DNA of 16,201 bases from Candidatus Aminicenantota bacterium (GTDB taxonomy: Bacteria; Acidobacteriota; Aminicenantia; UBA2199). The stretch is from the NCBI GenBank assembly GCA_026393775.1, contig JAPKZM010000235.1:1-16201 (forward strand). The letters run 5' to 3'. Both the position numbers and the translations under genes were made by a program. Below the pieces are notes generated by a model. That model ran no database searches, was not told where the DNA came from, and was given only the letters and a program-made list of their open reading frames with translations. Shown here piece by piece: positions 1 to 8,008 of the stretch. Position 1 is the first letter of the stretch. Each line of letters opens with the position of its first letter.

Positions 1-1404
1 GTTGTATATGGCCAACTCGATCCGCTTGGGATCGATGAGGATGAATTTTACGGTCTGCGGCGAAGCTTTGTACAGAATGCTCAGGATGATCGAATGAATG
101 GTCACGCTCTTGCCGCTGCCGGTGGCCCCGGCGATCAGCAAGTGGGGCATGTCCTTTAAATCGGAAATAAAAATGTCGCCGCTGGTGGTTTTGCCGAGAG
201 CCAGGGTGAGCGGCGAAGCCGAATGCTGATAATGGGGCGTTTCCAGCAATTCCCGCAAATGGATGAGCTCGCGCTTGTTGTTGGGGATTTCAATGCCGAT
301 GGCCTTCTTGCCCAGAATGCGCTCAATGCGCACGTATTGGGCCTTGACCACCAGGGCCAGGTCCTCGGTCAGGCTGGCCACGTCCTTGACCTTGACCCCG
401 GCATCGGGGACGAATTCGAAGGTGGTGATCACCGGCCCGGGAGTGTACTCGACGATGTCGCCGTGAATCTTGAATTCCTGGAGCCGCAGCGTCAATTCCT
501 GCTTTTTTTCATCCAGCTCCTCGATATCGATCTGGCTCTTCTGGCTGGAGGCGTCCAGGTAGGTCAACGGGGGCGGCTGGTATTGGGGGTCGGGCGCCAG
601 GTCCTGTTTCAATTCGGGAAACAGGGCGGTCTCCTCGGGGAATTTGCTGGGCACTTTGATCTGGGACTTTTTTTCCAGGCGGGACGGGAGTTCACTCTCC
701 CTTTCCTTAAGCGGCTTTTTCCCCTGGAAAACGTAATCACCCTCGGACACGTATTTTTGCTGAACTTTTTGGCGGTCTTTCTTCTTGCGTACCCTTTCCA
801 CCCGTCTGCTGACAAAGGCGGCCAGTTGGATGGCCGATTTTTTGGAGATTCCCCAGATAAATACAAGCACGTTCTTGATCGATATCTTGGCGATCAGCAC
901 CAGGGATATGGCCAGCAGCGAAATGAATAGCAGAGCCGAAAAGAAACCCTTGATCTGGGCGCAAAAAAAATCATTGATCAGCAAACCCGTCATTCCTCCC
1001 GAATGGACCGGTTGGCCGGCGATAAAAATCCAGGGATGGACATTGGCCAGCAATGCCGCTAACGAGAGTAGCAGGAGAACGTAGCCGATGCCCTTGCTGG
1101 CGGCATTGCGGATGCTGCGGTTAAAGACGAAGAACGCGGTCAAGAACAAGGCGGCGAAAATAAAGAGCGCCGAAGCCATGCCGAACAGGTTGAATAAAAA
1201 CGCCGCCAATTCGGCTCCTACCCGGCCGCCAAAATTATACACCACGCGGCTGCGGGCCAGGCGGAAAAAACTGGGGTCGAGGGGGGTGAAACTGACCAGG
1301 CTGAAAATCAGAAAAAACGACAAAAACAGGGAAAGAATGGCCAATATTTCGTTCTTCAGCGACAATTCGTTGTTTTCGGAATTTTCTTTTTTCGCCTTTG
1401 CCAT
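1..1404 (-). CDS. ftsK: DNA translocase FtsK/SpoIIIE, N-terminal part (partial)
   Basis: Septum-anchored ATP-driven DNA pump that clears and resolves chromosome termini at division. The frame is open from the ATG at 1404 to the left edge, giving 468 residues. A hydrophobic N-terminal part of about 175 residues holds roughly four membrane segments (near 20-40, 65-95, 105-125 and 155-175). A charged linker follows, then the start of the motor. The Walker A GATGSGKS is at residues 426-433, preceded by MPHLLIA and followed by a segment reading KFILIDPKRIEL, which is characteristic of FtsK. The rest of the ATPase and the gamma domain lie off the window. No Shine-Dalgarno precedes the ATG. A TTGACA-N17-TATACT promoter ends only 8 bases before it, so the mRNA is probably leaderless. 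The identity is secure; the start is likely. Confidence 0.96.
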   Translation of the reverse strand, partial: MAKAKKENSENNELSLKNEILAILSLFLSFFLIFSLVSFTPLDPSFFRLARSRVVYNFGGRVGAELAAFLFNLFGMASALFIFAALFLTAFFVFNRSIRNAASKGIGYVLLLLSLAALLANVHPWIFIAGQPVHSGGMTGLLINDFFCAQIKGFFSALLFISLLAISLVLIAKISIKNVLVFIWGISKKSAIQLAAFVSRRVERVRKKKDRQKVQQKYVSEGDYVFQGKKPLKERESELPSRLEKKSQIKVPSKFPEETALFPELKQDLAPDPQYQPPPLTYLDASSQKSQIDIEELDEKKQELTLRLQEFKIHGDIVEYTPGPVITTFEFVPDAGVKVKDVASLTEDLALVVKAQYVRIERILGKKAIGIEIPNNKRELIHLRELLETPHYQHSASPLTLALGKTTSGDIFISDLKDMPHLLIAGATGSGKSVTIHSIILSILYKASPQTVKFILIDPKRIELAIYN

Positions 1405-1412
1405 CGGCAAAA

Positions 1413-1441
1413 AGTATAACGATCTAACGGCAAATTGTCAA
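1413..1441 (-). promoter_or_regulatory. sigma70-like promoter of ftsK (leaderless geometry)
   Basis: On the minus strand, TTGACA (1436-1441) and TATACT (1413-1418) are separated by exactly 17 bases. Only 8 bases (TTTTGCCG) lie between the -10 and the ATG at 1404, so transcription should begin at or within a base or two of the start codon. This also explains the missing Shine-Dalgarno. It sits in the 47-base gap after the protease gene, giving ftsK its own promoter. Confidence 0.65.
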
Positions 1442-1451
1442 GGAAGCGTTT

Positions 1452-1988
1452 TTAGAGGATTTTCAGGCTAAAAAGCCGTAGTTTTTTGTCTAGTTCGCGA
1501 AAATCGGGGAATTCCCTGTTGACAAGGGCCTTGAATTCGAGGCCGTGGTTGCGCACCTTGAGATGGGCCAGCTCGTGAAAGACAATGAAGGCAACCAGCT
1601 CGTCGGGCAGTGCTTGCAGCCAGGTGTTCAATGAAACCTTGCCCTTGGTGCTGCAGCTGCCCCACTTGCTTCTCATTCTCCGGAAACCGATCCCTGATGG
1701 CTTCACCCCCAGCGTCGCGCCATATCTGCCGCTCAAATTTCTGACCAGGTCGAGGAATTCCTGGTTGGAGCGGCGGACCAGCTACAGCTTTCCGGCCAGG
1801 AGGCGCTGCCGTTCGAACCATTCGTGCTTTTTCAAGATCCATTGCTTGTGCTTGCCGATGATCGGCAGCGGGTCGATGTGGCGGGGCAGCACGATGCGCA
1901 GGCGGCCGCTGTGGAAGGCGATACTGATCTTGCGACTGTCGCGGCGCACCACCTGGCAGGTGATGCCGTTAAAATTAAGGGTCTCCAT
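1452..1988 (-). pseudogene. YgjP/DUF45-type zinc metalloprotease interrupted by in-frame TAG
   Basis: A single reading frame from the ATG at 1988 to TAA at 1452 encodes a YgjP-like (SprT/M48-related, DUF45) metal-dependent hydrolase, apart from one TAG at 1782-1784 (codon 69). Before the stop are the N-terminal beta strands and a WILKK helix. After it the frame continues with family-typical sequence: RRMRSKWGSCS (WGSCS near residues 109-113), then HELAH at 138-142 and a further His at 148 (HELAHLKVRNH), the zinc ligands. The DNA on both sides stays in the same frame, so this is one base-substitution-like lesion. The full frame is 177 sense codons. The gene follows the beta-CASP gene by 19 bases and is probably cotranscribed with it. 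TAG ends mnmG in this window at the expected C terminus, so it does act as a stop here. The cause could be a real pseudogene, suppression or a base-call error. The family's cellular substrate is not well known. Confidence 0.8.
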
Positions 1989-2007
1989 GGCAGGCTCTCA
2001 GTGCGCT

Positions 2008-3414
2008 TCAGACTAATTCGTAGCTGTCCCCATAGTTGACGATCTCCACCTGGGGGATGCCGATGCCCAGGAGCTCATGCTGCAGGTTGTTCAGCCCATC
2101 ATCCTCGCCGTGCACCAGAAAAACCTTCTTCAGGCGCTTCAGATCGTGTTGTTTCAGCCACGAGCAGGTTTCGGCGTAGTCGGCATGCGCTGAAAAGGCG
2201 TTCAGAGTGGCAATCTCGGCTTTTACTTTGTAAGCCCGGCCGAAAATTTTTATTTCGCGGGCCCTTTCCACCAATCGCCGCCCCAAGGTGTTTTCGGCCA
2301 TGAAGCCGACGATGGCCACGATATTGTCCGGGTTCTCGATATGCCGGCTCAGGTGGTGCAGGATGCGCCCCGATTCGGCCATGCCGCTGGCCGAGATGAT
2401 AATGGCCGGGCCGGAAAAGTTGTTGATCTCCTTCGATTCCTGGGCGGAAACCACGTAATGGATGTTGTCAAACCCGAAAGGGTCGATATTGGCCGTGGTG
2501 AAACGCGCCAGCATCTCATTGTCGAAGCATTCGGGGTGGATCTTGAAAATGGCCGTGGCGTTGACGGCCATGGGCGAATCGATGAATATGGGCAGAACCG
2601 GGATCTTCTTTTCCTGCTGCAGGACATGGATCAGGTAAATGATCTCCTGAGTGCGTTCGATGGTGAAAGCCGGGATGATGATCTTGCTACGCCTGGAATG
2701 GGCTTTGCGGATGATATCGGCCAGCTCTTCGCCGGCCATGCCGATCGACTTGTGCAGGCGGTTGCCGTAGGTCCCTTCCAAGACCAGGTAATCCATGGGC
2801 GGCATGATCTCGGGATCGCGGATGATCGGCAGGCCGCGGCGGCCGAGGTCGCCGCTGAAACCGATGCACAGGCGGTCGCCGATGGCCAGGTGCACCATGG
2901 CCGAGCCCAGGATGTGGCCGGCGTCGTAGAATTCGGCGGTCACGCCGTCCAGGGGGCGGAACGGCCGGCTGTAGTCGCTGGTGACGAAATGGCGCAGGGG
3001 TTGGATTGCCTCCTCGGCGCTGTACAGCGGTTCATAGGCGGTCAGTTTCCTTTCAGGGTACTTGGCCGCCTTCTCCTGGAGGATCTCGAAGTCCTTCTTC
3101 TGGATATAGGCGCTGTCCAGGAGGATGATCTGGGCAATGTCGCGGCTGGCGGAAGTGGAGTGGATATTGCCGTTGTACCCGTTCTTGACCAGGATCGGCA
3201 GGGCACCCGAGTGGTCGAAATGGGCGTGGGTCAGGATAAGGGCTTGCACCGCTCTGGGATCGAACGGCAACTGCTTGTTCTTCTGGTAGGATTCCTCGCG
3301 CCGACCCTGGAACATGCCGCAGTCGATCTGCAACAGCCGGCCATCGATTTCCAGGAAATGCTTGGAGCCGGTGACTTCCCGGCAGGCGCCGTGTGAAAAA
3401 TATTTTATTGCCAT
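2008..3414 (-). CDS. beta-CASP metallo-beta-lactamase fold RNA-processing protein
   Basis: A 468-residue protein of the YsgI/CPSF73-like class (COG1236, MBL-fold exonucleases of RNA processing), predicted to be a zinc-dependent cytosolic ribonuclease. The motifs occur in family order: HAHFDHSG at 63-70 (MBL motif 2), DAGHILGSA (motif 3), GFSGDLG (motif 4, Asp ligand), VLEGTYGN (beta-CASP motif A), IPAFTIERTQEI, SGMAESGRILHHL (motif B region) and AFSAHADYAE (motif C His). The C terminus has the usual VFLVHGE segment. Length and motif set look complete and active. The start at 3414 gives the canonical first strand (IKYFSHGACREVTGS). It has no clear Shine-Dalgarno; a -10-like TATAAA lies 5 bases upstream. 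The interrupted YgjP-like protease follows 19 bases downstream. The exact RNA substrate cannot be read from the sequence. Confidence 0.93.
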   Translation of the reverse strand: MAIKYFSHGACREVTGSKHFLEIDGRLLQIDCGMFQGRREESYQKNKQLPFDPRAVQALILTHAHFDHSGALPILVKNGYNGNIHSTSASRDIAQIILLDSAYIQKKDFEILQEKAAKYPERKLTAYEPLYSAEEAIQPLRHFVTSDYSRPFRPLDGVTAEFYDAGHILGSAMVHLAIGDRLCIGFSGDLGRRGLPIIRDPEIMPPMDYLVLEGTYGNRLHKSIGMAGEELADIIRKAHSRRSKIIIPAFTIERTQEIIYLIHVLQQEKKIPVLPIFIDSPMAVNATAIFKIHPECFDNEMLARFTTANIDPFGFDNIHYVVSAQESKEINNFSGPAIIISASGMAESGRILHHLSRHIENPDNIVAIVGFMAENTLGRRLVERAREIKIFGRAYKVKAEIATLNAFSAHADYAETCSWLKQHDLKRLKKVFLVHGEDDGLNNLQHELLGIGIPQVEIVNYGDSYELV

Positions 3415-3419
3415 TTTTA

Positions 3420-3448
3420 TTTATACCTGAAGCGAAGGACAAAAACAA
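3420..3448 (-). promoter_or_regulatory. candidate promoter of the beta-CASP gene
   Basis: On the minus strand, TTGTTT (3443-3448) and TATAAA (3420-3425) are 17 bases apart, with only TAAAA between the -10 and the ATG at 3414. If used, the transcript would start at about the start codon (leaderless). The -35 is weak and overlaps the T-rich tract of the possible upstream terminator, so this is moderate evidence only. Confidence 0.4.
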
Positions 3449-3469
3449 GCCCGCCGCAATCCCAGCGGC
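3441..3469 (-). terminator. possible rho-independent terminator after the M16 pair
   Basis: In minus-strand RNA, GCCGC (3465-3469) can pair with GCGGC (3453-3457) across a 7-base loop. It is followed by GGGCTTGTTTTTG. The stem is only 5 bp and the T run is imperfect. It lies directly downstream of the M16 stop codon at 3492, where a terminator is expected. Confidence 0.3.
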
Positions 3470-3491
3470 ATGGATATTCTGCCGGCACGGT

Positions 3492-4802
3492 TCACTGGGG
3501 GCCGATCTGTAAAAGGAGCCAGCGCGCGGGGGCCAACCACTCCCGGATGAACCTATTCAATCGGTCACGCTGGATCGCTCCCAGGCGCGCATGGAAATCG
3601 CCGGCCAATCGGTAGGAAAGCCCCATGCCTTCCATGAAAGCCAGGGTCGCGGCGCGGCGCTCACGGCTCTCATTTTCGCGCCAGAAATCGGCTTGGGCGT
3701 ACGCCCGGCCAGTTGACAATTCTTCTTCGCTGATCCCGTTATCATGGAGCGTTTTCAGTATTTGCAGGAGATTTTTCTGGGCTTCATCGGCACGGCCCGA
3801 TTCGGTTTTCATAAAAACGTTCAGGAGCATCGCGTCCTTTTGCGGCAACACTTCCGCGTTCACGCCGTAGGTAAGGTCGCTCTGATCGCGTAGCGACCAT
3901 AATTTACAGCCGATGCCCTTGCCCAGCCAGTTCTCCAGCAGTGAGGCCAGCAGAAAATTTTCCGGGTCAAGCGCGGGCAGTAAAACGGCGTAGGCGACAA
4001 GGGTCTGCACCGACTGGCGCGCGACGGTCACGGCTGGCCGCGCCGCCTTGCCTGCCTGCGGCGGCTGGAGCGGCAATTTCTGTCCGGCGGGCAAGCTACC
4101 CAGGAAGCGGTCCAACATGGGTTTGAGCGCACCTTCGCCCTGGTCGCTGATGATCACCGCCACCATGTTGGCGGCCACGAAGTGCGTGTTGAAAAACTCC
4201 TGGATATCTTTCTTGCCGATCGCTGCCAGCGAGGCCTCGTCACCGAAAAGCTCTGCGCCGTAGCCGCGGCGGCCGAAGAAATTTTCGGCCGTGAGCGAGC
4301 GCATCAGCTCTGTCGGGTCAGCGGCCTCCTTTTTTTGCAGGTGCAGCATCTGTTCCTTGATGCTGTCGATGCGCAAGCCCGAGAAGAGCGGCTGCCTGAA
4401 TATCGCGGTCAAAATTTCCAGTGTCGGCTCCAAATGCCGGCTCAGGGCCCGGATGGTGATTAGCGCATAGTCTTTGCTGACGTGAAGTGAAAACGACGAA
4501 CCGAAATTCATCAATTGCCGCAGCTTGGTCTGATCGGGAACCTCCAGGGCTAGGCGCATGGTCAGATAAGTCAAGCCGCTGCCGGCGGCACCAGGGTCGT
4601 CACGGCTGCCGCCCCTGACAAACAGCTGCACGACGGAATTCGCGGAGGAATCGTCGGTTTGTGAAATGACGGTCAGGCCGTTGGTCAAAATCAAGCGCTG
4701 CGGTTCGCGGCCGAGCTGCCATTGGCCATCCTGTCCCCAAATTACGCCTGCCAGGGCAAGCAGGCACAGGGAGCGGAGCAGCGTCAAAGCGGCGGATTTC
4801 AT
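3492..4802 (-). CDS. M16 family peptidase-like protein, zinc site lost (non-catalytic subunit)
   Basis: A 436-residue exported protein with a Sec-type signal peptide (about residues 1-23, KSAALTLLRSLCLLALAG). The M16 fold is recognisable from LTNGLTVI near 39-46, the central FNTHFVAANMVAVIISD segment and the LWSLRDQSDLTYGV segment. In the last of these, Arg305 and Tyr312 correspond to the Arg/Tyr pair that M16 C-terminal domains use to hold the substrate. The HxxEH motif is gone: the aligned stretch SGLTYLTMR carries Tyr79, Met82 and Arg83 in place of His, Glu and His. This is the known arrangement of bacterial two-subunit M16 peptidases, where one chain keeps the zinc and the other supplies the Arg/Tyr. 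The start overlaps the zinc-bearing partner's stop by 4 bases (ATGA), implying translational coupling and a heterodimer in the periplasm. The physiological substrate is unknown. Confidence 0.9.
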   Translation of the reverse strand: MKSAALTLLRSLCLLALAGVIWGQDGQWQLGREPQRLILTNGLTVISQTDDSSANSVVQLFVRGGSRDDPGAAGSGLTYLTMRLALEVPDQTKLRQLMNFGSSFSLHVSKDYALITIRALSRHLEPTLEILTAIFRQPLFSGLRIDSIKEQMLHLQKKEAADPTELMRSLTAENFFGRRGYGAELFGDEASLAAIGKKDIQEFFNTHFVAANMVAVIISDQGEGALKPMLDRFLGSLPAGQKLPLQPPQAGKAARPAVTVARQSVQTLVAYAVLLPALDPENFLLASLLENWLGKGIGCKLWSLRDQSDLTYGVNAEVLPQKDAMLLNVFMKTESGRADEAQKNLLQILKTLHDNGISEEELSTGRAYAQADFWRENESRERRAATLAFMEGMGLSYRLAGDFHARLGAIQRDRLNRFIREWLAPARWLLLQIGPQ

Positions 4803-6193
4803 TGCGGTCCCTTTTTCAGCGGCACGATGGCCAGGGCCGCCACTTTTTTACCGCTCAAGTACTTGCCGGCGACGCGGCGCAGGTCGGATGATTCGACTTT
4901 TTCGACATTTTCCAGATAGCTGCCTTCGCTGGGTTTAAGATTCAGCAAGAGGAAGCGGGCGCTGGCGTTGCTCAGGTTTAGCGCCGATTCGGTGAAGTTC
5001 CCCGCATCGTAGGTCATTTGATTCTTGGCGCTTTCCAGGTAATCGAAAACATGGGATTGATACGGCGTCTGATAATCTTCCTTGCTGAAGTTGAAGGAAC
5101 CGGCCTGGCTTAAAAACCTGGCCAATTCGTTCCGGGCGCCGGAGATATTCTTCTCGTCAAGGATCAGGTGCAAAACGACCATGCCGCCGTAAGCCATCGG
5201 AATATAGCTCATATCCAGCTGCTCCACCAGACGCCTTTCGCCGCCCAGGACAGCGTACAGAAGGGGATTTAAGCCGCGGCCAAGAACGTAGGTCAGCAAA
5301 CTCAGCGCCAGGCGGTGTTCATGGTTGAAATCGGGGGCCCACCAGCCGAGAAACAGATGGCTCTCGTTCAAGTCGAGTTCCACCCGTTGCTCCACATTTT
5401 TTTTCAAACGTCCGGCGGGAGGAATGTCCGCCGCAATCGCGTCGCCTTTTTCCAGGACGCTCCAGCCCGCGCGCACCTGCTTTTCCATGTCGGGCAGTAC
5501 GAAATCTCCAATGATCGACAGGGCGCAGCGGCCGGGAAGCAGAAAACGCCTGCCAAAAGCCTGCAAATCCTCAACACTGGCCTTGCTGATGACGTTCTTG
5601 TCGCCGTAGGGAGCGCGGCCGTAGGGATGGCCGGCAAAGAGCAGCTGCATCAGGAGCAAGCGGCCAAGGTATTGGGGGTTGTCACGCAGCTGCAATATTT
5701 CCTCGAGAATGATTCGTTTCTCTTTTTCCAGCCGCACGGCATCCATGCGGTTGCTGAAAACGGTCTGGCGCAGGCCGGCCAAGGCCCAGGCGCTGTCCGC
5801 TGCCGGGCAGGACACTTCGAATGTCATCAGATCATGGTCGGTATGGGCGTTGGCAGCGATGCCGTGGCTGCGGAATTCGGCCAGGCTGGTGTCGTTGCCC
5901 GCTTCGGCGCTGGATCCGAAAAGCAGCATATGCTCAAGCAGATGGGTATAGCCGCTGCTGTTTTCCGTCTCATCCTTGACGCCCAGATTGACGGCGAGAG
6001 TCATGGCCGTCAACGGCAGGTCGTGCTTTTCCTGGAGCAGCACCTGCAAGCCGTTGTCCAGGACGAAGTACGAAGAAGAAGGGTTTTGGCCGTTCCCGGC
6101 CGGGGCTGCGGCCGCGGGCGCCGTATTCGGCCATGCGAGTAAAAATGCCATCACGATAATGACAGATCGGACAAACAGGCGGCGGGTGAGCAT
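4799..6193 (-). CDS. M16 family zinc metallopeptidase (catalytic subunit)
   Basis: An insulinase/processing-peptidase family protease, predicted to be exported. From the start chosen here (464 residues), HLLEH is at 84-88 and the third zinc ligand is Glu165 in EKRIILEEIL, 77 residues after the second His as the family requires. LDNGLQVLL near 45-53 is the usual first strand. The signal peptide reads MLTRRLFVRSVIIVMAFLLA, then an Ala-rich cleavage region. I chose 6193 because it gives a conventional signal peptide and has TACAAT 7 bases upstream, matching other leaderless-like starts in the window. An in-frame ATG at 6229 adds 12 residues and has AAGGA 10 bases upstream, so it is a real alternative. 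It overlaps the non-catalytic M16 gene by 4 bases; the two probably form a heterodimer. Confidence 0.92.
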   Translation of the reverse strand: MLTRRLFVRSVIIVMAFLLAWPNTAPAAAAPAGNGQNPSSSYFVLDNGLQVLLQEKHDLPLTAMTLAVNLGVKDETENSSGYTHLLEHMLLFGSSAEAGNDTSLAEFRSHGIAANAHTDHDLMTFEVSCPAADSAWALAGLRQTVFSNRMDAVRLEKEKRIILEEILQLRDNPQYLGRLLLMQLLFAGHPYGRAPYGDKNVISKASVEDLQAFGRRFLLPGRCALSIIGDFVLPDMEKQVRAGWSVLEKGDAIAADIPPAGRLKKNVEQRVELDLNESHLFLGWWAPDFNHEHRLALSLLTYVLGRGLNPLLYAVLGGERRLVEQLDMSYIPMAYGGMVVLHLILDEKNISGARNELARFLSQAGSFNFSKEDYQTPYQSHVFDYLESAKNQMTYDAGNFTESALNLSNASARFLLLNLKPSEGSYLENVEKVESSDLRRVAGKYLSGKKVAALAIVPLKKGPQ

Positions 6194-6200
6194 GACAATT

Positions 6201-6206
6201 ATTGTA
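6201..6206 (-). promoter_or_regulatory. candidate -10 element before the M16 catalytic gene
   Basis: The minus strand reads TACAAT, then 7 bases, then the ATG at 6193. I see no good -35 at 16-18 bases. The spacing fits a leaderless start like that of ftsK. If translation starts at 6229 instead, this hexamer lies inside the coding sequence and is meaningless. Confidence 0.3.
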
Positions 6207-6284
6207 GCAGAAAAAGCAAACAATTGCATGGTTTACGCATCCTTTGCATCTTCCATTTGGCGGTCCCGGTTGTTTCCGATATTT

Positions 6285-7301
6285 TCAATGAGCTGATTTT
6301 TTAGCCCGGTCAATAAAATGCTGCCGGTAGTACTCCCAGCCGTCAGCGATCGTGCGTTCCACGGCGATGTACTCATGACCGAACTCACGCCGGCTCTTGC
6401 CGTTGTCGTAATACGCGTACCAGCCGCTGAGGAGCCCGTACGCCGCGGTCAGGAGCGGTCTTTTGCCGGAGAAGCGGCTGACCAGCTCCAACATGCCTCC
6501 GGCAAAGGCGATCAGCGGTGCCGGCACCAGGAAGGGATACGCCTTGCGGCCGCAGCAGCGGCTGATCTGGCGGATCACCTCGGCATAGGGCAGATTGGCG
6601 CCGATGACCAGGTATTTCTCCCCGATCCGGCCTTGACACAAAGCCTTGCGTACGATGGCCGCCAGGTCGCGCACGTCGACCACCGCCAGGCCGCCGCTAA
6701 ACGAACCGAAGAGGGGGCCGCGCCATATCGAACGGTAAAGTCGGTTGTGCGGGGTTTGCTCCACGTGGTCGCCAGGTCCCATGATCGAGGCCGGGTTGAG
6801 GATGATGGCCGGAAGCCCGCTCGCCCGTATCGCCGCCTCGACCACCAGCTGGCCGTCATGCTTGGAAGTCATGTAGGGCAGGCTGTCGGGCCAATTGAAA
6901 GGAATCTCTTCGCCGGCCGGCGTACCATCGCGAAGGAAGCCGATGGCGCCCACCGAACTGACGTGCACCAAACGCTCCACTTGGCTCGCCAGGCAGGCTT
7001 CGACCAGGCAGCGCACCCCTTCGCGGTTGACCCGGTCAAGAAGCAGGCGGTCGCGCTTCCAATAGGAGATCAGCCCGGCCAGGTGGATGACATGAGTGTG
7101 CCCGGCCACGGCCGCGTTCACCGCCGCCGCGTCGGCGATGTCCCCATAAAGGGTGCGCACGCCAAGGCCAGCCCAGCTCAACGGGATGCGATCGCCGGGC
7201 AGCACCAGGGCGGTCAGGGCGGCGGCGCCGTGGTCGCGCACCAGTTCGGGCATCAGCACCGCGCCGACAAAGCCGGTGGCTCCGCTGACCAGGATTTTCA
7301 T
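6285..7301 (-). CDS. extended SDR, NAD(P)-dependent epimerase/dehydratase (third of three)
   Basis: A 338-residue extended short-chain dehydrogenase resembling dihydroflavonol-4-reductase/3-beta-HSD and HpnA-type proteins. The Rossmann motif SGATGFVG is at 6-13, a conserved strand (VIHLAGLISY) runs near 71-80, and the catalytic set is Ser115/116 (VHVSS) with YMTSK at 143-147. The substrate-side segment ILNPASIMGPGD is typical of this subfamily. The frame is open further upstream to 7457, but the Rossmann strand must begin at the ATG at 7301, which overlaps the CPBP gene stop by 4 bases. It is the last gene of the five-gene operon. Predicted cytosolic and using NAD(P)(H). The substrate cannot be assigned; the PAP2 neighbour suggests a lipid or isoprenoid-linked intermediate. 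Confidence 0.9.
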   Translation of the reverse strand: MKILVSGATGFVGAVLMPELVRDHGAAALTALVLPGDRIPLSWAGLGVRTLYGDIADAAAVNAAVAGHTHVIHLAGLISYWKRDRLLLDRVNREGVRCLVEACLASQVERLVHVSSVGAIGFLRDGTPAGEEIPFNWPDSLPYMTSKHDGQLVVEAAIRASGLPAIILNPASIMGPGDHVEQTPHNRLYRSIWRGPLFGSFSGGLAVVDVRDLAAIVRKALCQGRIGEKYLVIGANLPYAEVIRQISRCCGRKAYPFLVPAPLIAFAGGMLELVSRFSGKRPLLTAAYGLLSGWYAYYDNGKSRREFGHEYIAVERTIADGWEYYRQHFIDRAKKSAH

Positions 7302-8008
7302 TGCGCGCCATCCATGTGCCGGGGCCGGTGCCAGCGCAGGTAGAGAAACGTATCGTTGGCCATGCCGACCAGGGCGTGGATGAAAACCGTGTAGAGGAAA
7401 GACCCGGTAATCCAGGCCACCAGACCGAAGATGAAGCTGGAGCCGCAAGCGGCCCATATTTCCGAATCGGGATGGCCGAAATGGTGGAGGGTCGAGATGA
7501 TGGCTTGCAAAGCCAGCGCCGGTCCCAGCCCCAGTGCCGGCAGCAGAACCAGAAACAGCAGGCCGCGGTACAGGAATTCCCAGGGCAAGTAATAGAGGAC
7601 CAGGTAGGCGGCTTCGTAGGCCACGAAGGTGGCCGGAGTCCGGCAGGCCGCCTTGGCGAACGGATACTGTTCGCGCATGGCCGGGTCGCGCGAACCGATG
7701 AAGGCGGCGGCCAGGCAGACAGGCACGGCCGCGGCCGAAAGGGCCAGCCCGCGCCCGCTGCGGCCGAGGGTCAGGCCGGCCGAACGCAGAAAGGCCCCGG
7801 GATCGGCGGCGCTCAGCATGATCAGGGCGATGGGCGCTACCAGGAAGAACAGGAAGAAAGCGGCGAAATAGAGCAAGACGGCGTTCAATTCGTCCCGGTT
7901 GCGCCGCAGGCTGCGGTGGTGGAATACGGTCACCATCAGGGTGAAGGCCAGCGCCAGGTAGGGATAGAGCAGCGCCCGCGCCAGGCCGGGATCAAGTAAA
8001 GTATCCAT
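7298..8008 (-). CDS. CPBP family intramembrane protein (Abi/Rce1-like)
   Basis: A 236-residue multi-pass membrane protein with about six to eight hydrophobic helices. Motif 1 reads PWEFLYRGLLF: Glu144 and Arg148 of the EExxxR signature are present but the first Glu is Trp143. Motif 2 is LHHFGHPDSE (His175/176). Motif 3 is HALVGMAND (His211), without the usual HxxxN Asn. I recall a CPBP subgroup with WEFxxRG and HxGKPxxE, so this may be a subfamily trait rather than decay. Canonical members are glutamate-dependent intramembrane proteases. The frame is open upstream to 8305, but the hydrophobic protein starts at the ATG at 8008. It overlaps the preceding SDR by 17 bases and the following SDR by 4. 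Its role in this operon is unknown. Confidence 0.82.
   Translation of the reverse strand: MDTLLDPGLARALLYPYLALAFTLMVTVFHHRSLRRNRDELNAVLLYFAAFFLFFLVAPIALIMLSAADPGAFLRSAGLTLGRSGRGLALSAAAVPVCLAAAFIGSRDPAMREQYPFAKAACRTPATFVAYEAAYLVLYYLPWEFLYRGLLFLVLLPALGLGPALALQAIISTLHHFGHPDSEIWAACGSSFIFGLVAWITGSFLYTVFIHALVGMANDTFLYLRWHRPRHMDGAQ

Noticed and set aside
1782..1784. TAG read as pyrrolysine
   Set aside because: The gene is not a methylamine methyltransferase, no pyl genes are in view, and TAG ends mnmG normally; nonsense mutation or base-call error is simpler.
2341..3396. Long plus-strand open frame (351 codons) over the beta-CASP gene
   Set aside because: Antisense shadow of a GC-rich gene; low-complexity Gly/Asp/Gln composition, no motifs, while the minus strand has full family motifs.
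6318..7343. Plus-strand open frame (341 codons) over the third SDR
   Set aside because: Antisense shadow; rich in Gln/Asp/Ala/His and without recognisable domains.
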